This document shows positions 25,660-37,495 of a DNA stretch of 64,000 nucleotides, piece by piece. Location of the stretch: NCBI GenBank assembly GCA_023423895.1, contig JAFAER010000229.1, positions 1 through 64,000 on the forward strand, given 5' to 3'. Within the stretch, counting starts at the first letter, position 1; each line of letters begins with the position of its first letter. The notes under the pieces were generated by a model. That model was not told where the DNA came from, ran no database searches, and saw only the letters and a list, made by a program, of their open reading frames with translations. The position numbers and the translations under genes were made by a program. The DNA comes from Pseudomonadota bacterium. Lineage in GTDB: Bacteria; Myxococcota_A; Polyangia; Polyangiales; Polyangiaceae.

Positions 25660-27209
25660 GTGAGTTTGCGCGCCTACGCTCTGAACGAACGATCGAGCGG
25701 CGTCCTTCTCCATCTCTCGAGTCTCCCAGGGCCGCACGGCATTGGTGACCTGGGGCCGTCCGCCCGCTCGTTCGCCGACTTCCTCGCGCGTGCGGGCCAG
25801 CGGTGGTGGCAGATGCTGCCGGTCGGTCCGGTCGGCTACGGCGACTCGCCGTATTCGGCACGGTCGGCCTTCGCGGGGAATCCCCTCTTCGTCGACCTCG
25901 ACGCGTTCGGCATCGAGATCGCGCGCGAGCCCTTCCCGTCCGATCACGTCGACTACCCCGCCGCGAGCGCGTTCCGAGCGAAACATCTTCGGATCGCGCT
26001 CGCGCAGCTCGACGAGCGCGCCCGCAGACGGCGGGACGAGTTCTGCGAGCGCGAGGCGGGCTGGCTCGACGACTTCGCTCTCTTCGACGCTCTCCGGCGG
26101 GCAAACGAGCGCCGGCCGTGGTGGCACTGGGAACCCGGTGTTCGGCATCGGCGCCCCGAGGCGCTCGAACGTGCGCGCAAGGACCTCGCCGAACGGATCG
26201 AGCTCGTGAAGTCGGCGCAGTGGGCGTTCGACGAGCAGTGGACCGCCTTTCGTGCATACTGCAAGGAACGCGGCATCGGGCTCATCGGCGACATCCCGAT
26301 CTTCGTCGCGCACGACAGCGCCGACGTCTGGCAGCACCGGGAGCTCTTCGATCTCGACGACGAGGGGCTGCCTCGCCACATCGCGGGTGTACCTCCCGAC
26401 TACTTCAGCACGACGGGCCAGCGCTGGGGCAACCCGCTGTACCGGTGGAAGGTCCTCGCGAAGACCGGCTACCGCTGGTGGGTCGACCGCTTCAAGTCCG
26501 CGTTCCGCCGCTTCGACGTCGTGCGGCTCGATCACTTCATCGGCTTCGTGCGCTACTGGCGCATCCCCGCCCACGAGCAGACGGCCCAGAACGGGCGCTG
26601 GATGAAGGGGCCCGGTCGCGCGTTGTTCGATGCGATCGCCGCCGAGCTCGGCAACGGTGGCGGTCCACTCCCGCTCATCGCCGAGGACCTCGGCGACGTG
26701 ACGCCCAGGGTCACCCGGCTCCGTCGCGAGCTCGGTCTGCCCGGCATTCGGCTCGTGCAGTTCGCGTTCGGCACCGATCCCCAGGCGGAGATGTTCCTCC
26801 CTCACAACCACCACAAGAACGCGGTCGTCTACACCGGCACGCACGACAACGACACGTCCGTCGGGTGGTTCACCGATCCCGGCGGAACGGCGACGAGCTC
26901 GCGGACACGGGAACAGACCGACGCCGAGCGCCACCGCGCGCTGGCCTACATGGGGCGCGATCACGGAGACGCGGTCGACCCCAGTCTCGAGCTGATGCGG
27001 CTCGCCATGGCGAGCGTCGCACGCACGTGCATCGTGCCGATGCAGGACGTCGTCGGGCTCGGGACCGAAGCACGGATGAACCGTCCAGGGGTCGCCGAGG
27101 GCAACTGGCGGTGGCGAGTGCGCGCAAGCGAACTCGGTCGTGAGGCAGAAGAACGCCTGCTTTGTTTGGCGCGTACCTACGGAAGAGCGCCCGCCGACAT
27201 GGAGAGGAA

Positions 27210-27213
<4 letters not shown>
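25660..27213 (+). CDS. malQ: 4-alpha-glucanotransferase (amylomaltase)
   Basis: 517 aa from GTG 25660 (VSLRAYALNER); the frame is open further upstream but that part overlaps the sigma-54 activator gene. GH77 landmarks: RSSGVLLHLSSLPGPHGIGDLG near the N-terminus, nucleophile Asp in VRLDHFIGF, acid/base Glu in IAEDLGDV and transition-state Asp in YTGTHDNDT. It disproportionates maltodextrins in glycogen turnover. The stop overlaps the next start (ATGA), coupling it to the TreS-maltokinase gene. Confidence 0.93.
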
Positions 27214-30539
<3,326 letters not shown>

Positions 30540-30555
30540 CCGAACGGAGACGAGC

Positions 30556-30585
30556 GGCGCCGCGTTCGAATCAGAACGCGGCGCC
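30556..30585. terminator. 12-bp perfect hairpin between convergent genes
   Basis: GGCGCCGCGTTC-GAATCA-GAACGCGGCGCC: a perfect 12-bp stem with a 6-nt loop, 16 bp past the TreS-maltokinase stop, overlapping the stop codon of the convergent DUF3570 gene (30571-30573). No T-run. Likely bidirectional terminator. Confidence 0.6.
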
Positions 30586-31914
30586 CGCGGTCGCGCCGAG
30601 GATGTACGCCCGTGCGTTCGTGATCGGGACGCCTGCGAGTGTGTACTCGTCGTAGTCGAACTGCATCGCGTCGGCAGAGGCGCCGAACTTGGCGTGCGTG
30701 AAGATGCCGAGGAGACGCGTGCTCCCGCCCTCGGGCTTCGGCTTCGGGTGGATCATGTACGTGACACGCGCGCCGAGGCCGAGGCTCCAGAACGGAGACA
30801 GCTCGCGATCGCCCGTGAAGTACTGCCCCTTCGGGCCGAGGGGCGGATCGCCGCCGGTGTAGTCGTCGCTCCAGAAGAGCGCCCCCGTCTGGCGATAGAA
30901 ACGGCCGCGCGCGGAAAGGCGGAGGCCTTCGACGAGGTAACGTTCGGCTTCGAGCTCCCCCGTCCCGCTCGTGATGTCCCAGGTGTCGCGATACACGCGA
31001 CCGGTCACGCGGAGCGCGACCTTGAGCGGCCGGAGGTACCAGTTGAACCTCAGGGCCAGCGCCTGGCGCACGCGCACTTCCGGGTGGTGCTCCTGCGCCT
31101 TCAGGCCTTGCGCGACGATGATGCTGCGATAGGGGTTCGACTGGAACCCGTCGAGGATCTGCGCCGTGTAGACGAGCTGCGTCGCGAACGAAGGCGTCCA
31201 TGCCTGCGTCCAGCTCGCCTGCAGTCCGTCGATGGAGAGCGAACGCCGCCGCCGCAACGGATCGTCGCTGAAGCAGCCGCTCGAGTCCTCGAGCGCCCGG
31301 AAGCGTGGCGCCGTGTCGTTCACCGCCTGGACGCGATCGCACACGGAGTCGAAGTTCCGCGCGTACGAGATCTCGAGCTGCGTGTTGTGGTCGTACGCGT
31401 CGGTCCGCGCGCCGACGAAGATCGAGTGGGATCGATAGTCGTTCTCCGTCCCGTACGTGTACGAGGCGGTGTAGGCCACATCGCCCTTGCGCAGCGTGAA
31501 GCCGCCGCGCGGCGCGTGACGGAAGTCGTTGACGCTCGCCGTCGTGATCACGTCCACGCCCGGGTTCACCGCCTGATAGGCCGGGCCCGCCTTGGTGGCG
31601 ACGCTCGCGCCCGACACGACGTCCGCTTCGTAGCCGCCCCGGACCGTGATCCAGTCCGCCGGGGTCGCCGCGACGTCGACGCCGGGGGTGTACACGGTCA
31701 TGTTCGTTCGCGTCGGGGCCTCGTGATAAAATGTGTGTGCGGTGTCGACCTGAACGACCTGCGCATGTGCCGTGCGCTCGAGCGGCCCGACGCTGCACAG
31801 CGCGAACGCGAGGCAGGCCCCAGCGGCGCCGGCACCCACGAGGCGAGGCGACGCGAGCCGACGCTGCCGCCGACCGACGAGCCCTCGAACGAGCGCGCTC
31901 AGTTGCAGCCGCAT
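30571..31914 (-). CDS. DUF3570 outer-membrane beta-barrel protein
   Basis: 447 aa. A long Arg-containing N-terminus leads into a signal peptide ending near AHA-QVVQVDTAHTFYHE. The mature protein has many alternating amphipathic strands (VYTPGVDVAATPADWITVRGGY, LALRFNWYLRPLKVALRVTG, SLGLGARVTYMIHP) and ends in AAF, consistent with a porin-like barrel with a C-terminal aromatic residue. Matches the DUF3570 family as I remember it, usually found next to DUF4266 and an ApbE flavin transferase. Its start overlaps the end of the DUF4266 gene by 16 bp. Confidence 0.78.
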   Translation of the reverse strand: MRLQLSALVRGLVGRRQRRLASPRLVGAGAAGACLAFALCSVGPLERTAHAQVVQVDTAHTFYHEAPTRTNMTVYTPGVDVAATPADWITVRGGYEADVVSGASVATKAGPAYQAVNPGVDVITTASVNDFRHAPRGGFTLRKGDVAYTASYTYGTENDYRSHSIFVGARTDAYDHNTQLEISYARNFDSVCDRVQAVNDTAPRFRALEDSSGCFSDDPLRRRRSLSIDGLQASWTQAWTPSFATQLVYTAQILDGFQSNPYRSIIVAQGLKAQEHHPEVRVRQALALRFNWYLRPLKVALRVTGRVYRDTWDITSGTGELEAERYLVEGLRLSARGRFYRQTGALFWSDDYTGGDPPLGPKGQYFTGDRELSPFWSLGLGARVTYMIHPKPKPEGGSTRLLGIFTHAKFGASADAMQFDYDEYTLAGVPITNARAYILGATAGAAF

Positions 31915-32123
31915 CCTCCGCCCGCAACGCCCGCGCCGCCGTAAGAACCTTCCCGGTTGTCGATCGCGTGCCGAAGCTGCGCGCTCGCCTGAGGATCCCC
32001 CTCGAACTGCATGATCGGGTCAGCGAGCACCGACCGCTGCTGCGGCTTCACCGTCGAGCACCCAGCCGCCCCGACCGCGAGCACCACCGCGAGCACCGTC
32101 CTCGTAACTCTGTCCGCGCCCAT
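31899..32123 (-). CDS. DUF4266 small Gly/Cys-tailed lipoprotein
   Basis: 74 aa from ATG 32123, preceded by GAGAGG; a longer frame to 32219 overlaps the upstream gene. Lipobox GAAGC (Cys22), then the family core QRSVLADPIMQFEGDP, a REGSYGGAGVAGG stretch and the terminal GGGCGCN. DUF4266 proteins accompany DUF3570 barrels; their biochemical role is unknown. Stop-start overlap with the DUF3570 gene indicates co-translation. Confidence 0.82.
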   Translation of the reverse strand: MGADRVTRTVLAVVLAVGAAGCSTVKPQQRSVLADPIMQFEGDPQASAQLRHAIDNREGSYGGAGVAGGGCGCN

Positions 32124-32190
32124 CAAGCAGCCTCTCCCTCTCTCGCTTCCCAATTCCCCGTTCCCTGTTCCCTGTTCTCTTCGCGGCCCC

Positions 32191-32991
32191 TCAAAAGTAG
32201 ACGCCGAACCCACCGGCATACGTCTGCGCGTTCTTGACGCTCTCCGAATCGAACAGCGTGAGGTTCGTCACCTCGAGCCGAACGAGGATCCTCCCGCGAA
32301 GCGCCATCAAGACCCCGCCGCCTGCCCTCGCCATGTAGAGGTCCTCGCGCTTCAGCACGAACGAGTCCGCGTTCGGTCGCACGTGCAGCCCGCCTCCGCC
32401 GATGCCCAGGAACGGGCAGATCGCCCAGCTCGGCGCGAAGTGCACGGTGGCGCCCCCGCCGTAGAGGATCTGCGAGCCGTCGGCCGTGAGCGCGTTGCCG
32501 ATGTACCCGTCGAGCGTGACCGTTCGATGCAGGACCACGGACGGGCGCCCCTCGAGGTACCCGAAGGCGCGTGTCGTCTGGTCGCGGACCGGAATGGCGA
32601 GCACGCCCCCGAGGATGGCGAAGCCGGCGTTGGCGCCTTCGAGCGGAGGCGTCGCGAACAGCCCCGGACGCGAGGGCGCATCCGGCTCGCCGGGCCGGAC
32701 GGCGAAGACCTGCATCTCGTCACCGAGGCCGTAGGCGACGCGTCCGTCCGGCAAGACGACGCGTAGCCAGAAGCCGGTCCCCTGGCGACCGTCGACGGCG
32801 AAGGTCTCGCCGCGATGCGCGGTGTAGATCACGCGCGAGGAGATGCTCGGTCCCGTGCGAAGCTCAGCCGAGTCGACGACGACGCGCGCGAACGCGTCGG
32901 CTTCCTCGGCAGCGAACGCGGGACGCGGCGATGCGACGCTCACGGCCGAAGCGGCCAACAGCGCTGCGAGGACGAGCGCGATGCGTTTCAT
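32191..32991 (-). CDS. Exported SH3b-domain protein with C-terminal beta-barrel-like region
   Basis: 266 aa from ATG 32991, overlapping the upstream stop by 4 bp (ATGA). A cleavable signal peptide ends near PAFA-AEEA. Residues ~35-100 resemble a bacterial SH3 domain (RVVVDSAELRTGPSISSRVIYTAHRGETF...W.RV.LPDGRVAYG). The remainder is Gly-rich alternating strands (FAILGGVLAIPV, FLGIGGGGLHVRP, AGGVLMALRGRILVRLEV) ending in GGFGVYF, fitting an outer-membrane barrel with a terminal Phe. No enzyme motif. Second gene of the minus-strand envelope operon. Confidence 0.72.
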   Translation of the reverse strand: MKRIALVLAALLAASAVSVASPRPAFAAEEADAFARVVVDSAELRTGPSISSRVIYTAHRGETFAVDGRQGTGFWLRVVLPDGRVAYGLGDEMQVFAVRPGEPDAPSRPGLFATPPLEGANAGFAILGGVLAIPVRDQTTRAFGYLEGRPSVVLHRTVTLDGYIGNALTADGSQILYGGGATVHFAPSWAICPFLGIGGGGLHVRPNADSFVLKREDLYMARAGGGVLMALRGRILVRLEVTNLTLFDSESVKNAQTYAGGFGVYF

Positions 32992-33506
32992 CGCTGGGCC
33001 CACTCGCGGAGGACTTCGACGAAGGGATCTTCGCGCGCGAAAATCGCGCGAGGGTGATTCTGCCCGGTGGGTCGCAAGTAGAGCGGCGCCGTCATCACGT
33101 CGCGGCTCATCACGAGCGTGACCGCTTGGAGATTGCCCTGCGCAGCGCCGCCCGGGTTCAGGAGCGCCCGGTTCGTGGGCCGATCACCGCTGCATTCGAT
33201 CGGCGCGTGATCGCGGATCGCCATGCCGCTCACGGCGCTCGGGTTGAAATGGCAGCCGCTCGCCGCGTCACCGGCCGCAGGATCCCCCGACCCGCACCTC
33301 TTCGTCACCAGAAGCTCGGGCTCGACGCGGCAGAAGAAGAAGTCCGCATCGAACTGCTCGTCGGGGACGACGAAATTGGGACCGGGGTCGACGGTGGTGC
33401 AACCGCTCGCCGCGGCGCCCAGCAGCGCAGCCGTCGTGAGCACGCATAGCGGACGGACCACCGTCCGGGCCGGGGCTCCGCCTCCTCGTTGGGACTGACC
33501 CCGCAC
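32988..33506 (-). CDS. Lipoprotein, first gene of the DUF3570 operon
   Basis: ~172 aa from a GTG at 33506; GTG 33461 would give a shorter, more classical signal peptide, and neither has a convincing ribosome site. Lipobox AASGC (Cys36). The mature part has a Cys pair (FFFCRVEPELL...KRCGSG) and further Cys residues (SGCHFNPS, PIECSGDRP), and reads like a small c-type or disulfide-bonded domain although no CxxCH is present. No family recognised. It overlaps the SH3b/barrel gene by 4 bp. Confidence 0.6.
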   Translation of the reverse strand: MRGQSQRGGGAPARTVVRPLCVLTTAALLGAAASGCTTVDPGPNFVVPDEQFDADFFFCRVEPELLVTKRCGSGDPAAGDAASGCHFNPSAVSGMAIRDHAPIECSGDRPTNRALLNPGGAAQGNLQAVTLVMSRDVMTAPLYLRPTGQNHPRAIFAREDPFVEVLREWAQR

Positions 33507-33921
33507 GGGCACGCGCCGACGATAAACAAGTCGCAGCGGCAGTGTCCATTCGATCGCCCCGATTCTCGGTTTCTCGCGCCGCAGGTCTCCTGCCTGGCTG
33601 CCCCGCCGCGCCCGGGACCAGGCGGCCGGTCCCAGGGCTCGTGTTCGCTCGCCCACATGCTGCGGACCCCCGGACGCACCGCTTCGGCCGACCGCGCCCC
33701 CCCGGAGGGCTCAAAATGTCGGGAATCGTTTTCCTAAGTCGCCTGCCGCATTTGCGCGCGAACATGGAACGTGCCGTGCGAGGTGTGGCGTGATGCCGAC
33801 GCCCTTTTTCGTTGCTTCGATGCCGTCGGTCCCGATAGAAGTTTTGCCCGCCCCGAGGAATGTCGTAGCTTGCCTTACATGTAGGGTGCAGCTAGCCCGA
33901 AGCCCCCTCGGAGAGTAAGGA
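33507..33921. other. Divergent intergenic region
   Basis: About 0.4 kb between divergent lipoprotein genes, with no credible coding frame. Its right end (33835-33921) is AT-richer and should hold the promoter of the small lipoprotein at 33922 (TTGCCC at ~33842 is a -35-like element); a good -10 could not be fixed. Confidence 0.4.
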
Positions 33922-34107
33922 ATGAAGCTAACTCCCTGGTACCTCGCAGCGCTTGCTCCCATTGCCATCGCCGGTTGTTCGGGCGCGCTCATGGGCCACG
34001 TTGCTGTCCTCGCTGTCACCATCGGAATCTTCGTCGGGACGTTGTCCCTCGGACGTCAGCAGACGCGTCCGGCGTCGCCAGACGTCGCGCAGATCGACAA
34101 GGCCTGA
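33922..34107 (+). CDS. Small lipoprotein with one transmembrane helix
   Basis: 61 aa, preceded by GGAGAGTAAGG. The first 18 residues plus Cys19 (IAGC) form a lipoprotein signal; a second hydrophobic stretch (LMGHVAVLAVTIGIFVGTLSL) follows at once, then a short polar tail. It may be a lipidated one-helix protein or, if not processed, a two-helix membrane peptide. No homologue recognised. Confidence 0.55.
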   Translation: MKLTPWYLAALAPIAIAGCSGALMGHVAVLAVTIGIFVGTLSLGRQQTRPASPDVAQIDKA

Positions 34108-34191
34108 TACGCGTCTGGGAGAGAGAGCCCTCTCTCGCTTCCCGGACCCGACTGTCGAACGGCAGAGGTTGACGGAGGGGCCTGGGGGCGC

Positions 34192-34524
34192 GTGCTCCCG
34201 TACCTGATGATGACCTGCCGCAACCTTCTTCTCATCGTCGTCGGCTCGATCGCTCTCCTGACCACTGCCTGCGACAGCCCCGGTTTCCGGTCGCGCGGAG
34301 CGCAGCCGTCAGGACCGCCGCGCTCCGAGTCGCAGCCCCGCCGCTCGCATCCTGCGTCCGGCCACGGCACGACGAAGACTGCGCCCGCACGCACGGCGCC
34401 GTCGGCCACGAGCACGAGCACGAACACCACGTCGCCGTCGCCGTCGTTCCAGCCGGCACCGTCACCGAACCCGCTGCCGCCCCCTCCCCCGCCGCCGATC
34501 AGAGGTTCCGGAAAACCGTCCTGA
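34192..34524 (+). CDS. Small Ser/Thr/Pro-rich lipoprotein
   Basis: 110 aa from GTG 34192, with ATG 34207 or 34210 possible. Lipobox LTTAC (Cys27). The mature chain is low-complexity: Arg/Ser/Pro then a Thr/Ser run and a C-terminal polyproline (PNPLPPPPPPP), typical of an extended cell-wall-spanning or linker segment. No folded domain expected. Function unknown. Confidence 0.55.
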   Translation: MLPYLMMTCRNLLLIVVGSIALLTTACDSPGFRSRGAQPSGPPRSESQPRRSHPASGHGTTKTAPARTAPSATSTSTNTTSPSPSFQPAPSPNPLPPPPPPPIRGSGKPS

Positions 34525-34630
34525 TCCGGTGAGTTTCGCGTATCGTGCGGGGCCATACGGCCTGCGGTGCCCGTGAGACGCGGGGACGCGCACGACAACT
34601 CGACGCGCCGGGAAAGGGAACGCGACATCG

Positions 34631-35839
34631 ATGGCACGCGATCGCCTCAAGCAGCTCGACGAGTTCACCCTCGCCGATCTCGAGGCGGTCCGGCTCGTCC
34701 TTCGAGGTGACTCGGTCGTCGACTGGCACCGCCTCAACTTCGAGGACGAGCACGAGATCCGCGAGTTCATCATGTCGCAGGAGTTCCATCCGGACGAGCC
34801 TGCGGATCGCGCTCGCATGAACGCGATCAAAGCAGAAGCGATCAGCTATCTGCGGCGTCACTTCGAGTACCCGATCCCGAAGCCGGTGGAGCAAGCGAGC
34901 ATCGAGGAGCTGTTCCTCCTCGCCGCCGGCCGCGGCCACAGGCAGACGTGCGCATGCACCATTCTCAAGTGCATGCACATCATCCATCACCTGGATGGTC
35001 GCGAGCTGCTCTTCATGCTCCCGATGTCCGACCAGGAGATCTTCCACCTCGTCGAGGAGAAGGTCTATCGCGTGATCGGCAGCATGCTCGCCGAAGGGTT
35101 CCCGATCACGGAGTTCGTCGGCGGCCGCAAGAACAAGGACTCGCTCTACACGAAGCTCCTGTCGAAACGAGAAGCGGTCTCCGCTCAGATCTTCGACAAG
35201 CTCCGGTTCCGGATCGTCGCGCGTGAGCGAGAAGACATCTTCCCGATCCTCCAGTACCTGACGAAGAAGCTCTTCCCGTTCAACTACGTCATCCCGGCGC
35301 AGAGCATCAACTCGATGTTCCACTTCAAGCGGTACTGCCAGAAGAGCGACCACTTGAAGAAGTTCCTGAGCGAGATGCAGGCGGGAACGGACGAGGACTA
35401 CACGCCGACGGACAACGTCTTCTCCGCCGACAACTACCGCGTCATCCACTACGTCGTGGACATGCCCGTGCGGCTGCCGCGGAAGCTCCTCGAGCGCGCG
35501 CCGCAGGCCGCCTGGGCGCTCGGTCCGGTCGTCTTCGTCATCTGCGAGTTCCAGGTGATCGACCGCGAGACCGAGGCGGCCAACGAGCAAGGCGAGGCCT
35601 CGCATGCAAAGTACAAGGAGCGACAGAAGAAGGCGGTCATGCGACGCCTCCAGCTCGGCATGCGCGAGCTCAAGCTCCCGGCCCGGAAGACCGAAGAGCA
35701 GGCGGCGGTGAAGCTTCCGCACCGGCGCGAGGAGCCGGCGCCGGTGAGCCACCGTCCTGCCCGCACGATGTCTCCGACGGCCGAGACTCCGACGGAGCGA
35801 CCGCGCCACAACCGGCGGCCGCCGCGCAGCCAGCGCTGA
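34631..35839 (+). CDS. RelA/SpoT-like nucleotidyltransferase-fold protein (possibly the TIGR04552 family)
   Basis: 402 aa. Not a recognised named enzyme, but residues ~164-330 follow the order of a (p)ppGpp synthetase core: GGRKNKD (R166, K167, K169) and SLYTKL (K175) like the RxK...SIYRKM substrate site; IFDKLRFRIV with Asp189 like the metal-binding Asp of YDLLAVRV; FHFKRYCQK like the RFKDYI segment; NYRVIHYVV (Tyr269, His273) like GYQSLHT; and ICEFQVI with Glu306-x-Gln308 like the catalytic ExQ, then an ASHAKYK helix. No HD hydrolase, TGS or ACT domain. Residues 1-160 are a private helical domain with CACTILKC; ~345-402 is an Arg/Pro-rich tail. Activity is inferred. Confidence 0.7.
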   Translation: MARDRLKQLDEFTLADLEAVRLVLRGDSVVDWHRLNFEDEHEIREFIMSQEFHPDEPADRARMNAIKAEAISYLRRHFEYPIPKPVEQASIEELFLLAAGRGHRQTCACTILKCMHIIHHLDGRELLFMLPMSDQEIFHLVEEKVYRVIGSMLAEGFPITEFVGGRKNKDSLYTKLLSKREAVSAQIFDKLRFRIVAREREDIFPILQYLTKKLFPFNYVIPAQSINSMFHFKRYCQKSDHLKKFLSEMQAGTDEDYTPTDNVFSADNYRVIHYVVDMPVRLPRKLLERAPQAAWALGPVVFVICEFQVIDRETEAANEQGEASHAKYKERQKKAVMRRLQLGMRELKLPARKTEEQAAVKLPHRREEPAPVSHRPARTMSPTAETPTERPRHNRRPPRSQR

Positions 35840-35850
35840 CGAGCGCGCAG

Positions 35851-36846
35851 TCAGTCCGGCGCGCGAAGGAAGCGCAGGATGACCGGGAGGAAGAAGATGA
35901 AGCTCGCGACGGCGAGCCCGGCGCACGTGATCGCGAGCCCGAGCGCGAACGTCTTTGCGTCGTGCGTGCGGAGCGCGCGCTCGTAGAGCGGGACGTCGGG
36001 CGAACGCTTCTTCCTCAGAGAGGCGAGGTCCTGCCGGAGCTCGAACTGTCGCCAGAGCACCTTGAGCGCGTACGCAGGCGCCTCCCAGATCTTCTCGGGA
36101 GCCACGGGGTAGCGCGCGATCATCGCGAGGGCCGGATCAGCGCCACCTCGCGACGACGGCGCAGCGCCGAGCGCGAGCGCCGGCTGGCTGGTCGGCGCAG
36201 GGCCCGACGCGCCGCTCGACGGCTCGCCCGGAAGTTGACCTCCGCTCGCTGGCGAGCGCGGCGGCTGGAGCGAGCGCTCGCTCTGCGGGACGCGCGGCGG
36301 CTGCAGCGAAGGCTCGCTCTGCGGAACACGCGGTGGCTGCAGCGAAGGCTCGCTCTGCGGACCACGCGGCGACTGCAGCGAGGGCTCGCTCTGCGGGGCG
36401 CGCGACGGCTGGGGCTTGTTCGGCAGCACGAGATCGGGGACGGCGCCTGCGGCTGCTTCCGCTGCCGAGCCCGCGTTCTCCGCGGCTGGACCGATCGACC
36501 GCGGTGCATTCGCGGTGTGCGACGACGGCAGGTCGAGCTCCAGCGCTCCGCCTTGCAGCCCGTCATCCGCGAACGGGTCGTCGTCCCCGAGGGAGAGCCC
36601 GCCGCCCGAATAGGCGCTCGGGCCCGAGCTGTGCGTCGCGAACGAGCCGCCGCGCGAGAGCTCGAGGCCTCCGCCGAGGCCGTCGTCGTCGTCATCCCAG
36701 CCGCCGCCGGTCTCGACCGTCCGGCCGATCCCCACCTGAGCCTGCGGGGCAGCAGCGGGATGGTCCGTCGCGCGGCGGCCGCAGCTCCGGCACGGCGTCT
36801 GCGGGTCGATCACGGCGGCCTTGTTGCAGAACGGGCAGACGCTCAT
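35851..36846 (-). CDS. Zinc-ribbon protein with repeat linker and C-terminal membrane anchor
   Basis: 331 aa from ATG 36846 (MSVCPFCNKAAVI); ATG 36900 would add 18 residues. A CxxC...CxxC zinc ribbon occupies residues 4-22. A long disordered Gly/Asp/Ser segment follows, then about five tandem 11-residue units PQSEPSLQPPR (~155-205), more Pro/Ser linker, a basic helical domain (KIWEAPAYALKVLWRQFELR) and a terminal transmembrane helix (LGLAITCAGLAVASFIFFLP). Cytoplasmic zinc-ribbon sensor with tail anchor is the likely topology. Family unknown. Convergent with the RelA/SpoT-like gene, 11 bp apart. Confidence 0.7.
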   Translation of the reverse strand: MSVCPFCNKAAVIDPQTPCRSCGRRATDHPAAAPQAQVGIGRTVETGGGWDDDDDGLGGGLELSRGGSFATHSSGPSAYSGGGLSLGDDDPFADDGLQGGALELDLPSSHTANAPRSIGPAAENAGSAAEAAAGAVPDLVLPNKPQPSRAPQSEPSLQSPRGPQSEPSLQPPRVPQSEPSLQPPRVPQSERSLQPPRSPASGGQLPGEPSSGASGPAPTSQPALALGAAPSSRGGADPALAMIARYPVAPEKIWEAPAYALKVLWRQFELRQDLASLRKKRSPDVPLYERALRTHDAKTFALGLAITCAGLAVASFIFFLPVILRFLRAPD

Positions 36847-36969
36847 GGGTTTGGCTGAGGCGGGCTGGCTCTCGTCGGAGTCATGCGCCCGGCGACCCAT
36901 GCAGAATACCGTAGTGGACGCGGCGACGTCCCTTCGCATTTCAGCGATCGTGGGGTACGGTCCGCCTGA

Positions 36970-37482
36970 ATGAGACTCTACGGCGCCAAGATCGCTCCCC
37001 TCGCGCAGGAAGTGGTCCGGTCCCTCGTCACGTCGAAGGACATCGAGACGGACGCGCAGCGCGAGGTCGTGGCGGACGTGGAGGCGGTCCTCAAGAGCTA
37101 TCTCGATACGGAGCGCATCGTCGATGACAAGACGCGTGAGCTCCTGCAGCGGACGGGCCGCGGCACCGGCGAGTTCAGCCGCGTCCGACAGCAGGTCGCC
37201 GAGCACCACGGCATCAAGGTCGGAGACGACGCGCTCGACTACCTCCTCGATCAGGTCGTCGAAATGCTCCTCCACTCGGCGCACGTCGATGAAGTCTTCG
37301 CCGAAGACGTCGCCCTTCGGCGACGGATGGCTCCCATCTTCAAGCGCTACATGGGCGCGGACGCCGAGCTCGAGGCGGAGGTCCGGGCGCAGCTGCGCCA
37401 CGTGAAGGAAGGGACCGCGCAGTGGGACATCGAATACGCCCGCGTGCTCGAGGCCGTGAGGCGCAAGCGCGGGCTGTCGTGA
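36970..37482 (+). CDS. DUF507 family protein
   Basis: 170 aa. The start MRLYGAKI.PLA and helix-rich pattern (DIEDTEREEVxxDIxAVLKxYL-like) match DUF507, conserved in deltaproteobacteria and Aquificae and often next to yicC/gmk. Two ~85-residue halves look similar (…EVVADVEAVLKSYL; …DYLLDQVVEMLLHS), suggesting an internal duplication. Role unknown. It precedes yicC by 13 bp in a three-gene cluster with gmk. Confidence 0.83.
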   Translation: MRLYGAKIAPLAQEVVRSLVTSKDIETDAQREVVADVEAVLKSYLDTERIVDDKTRELLQRTGRGTGEFSRVRQQVAEHHGIKVGDDALDYLLDQVVEMLLHSAHVDEVFAEDVALRRRMAPIFKRYMGADAELEAEVRAQLRHVKEGTAQWDIEYARVLEAVRRKRGLS

Positions 37483-37495
37483 CCAGCGAGGGCTC

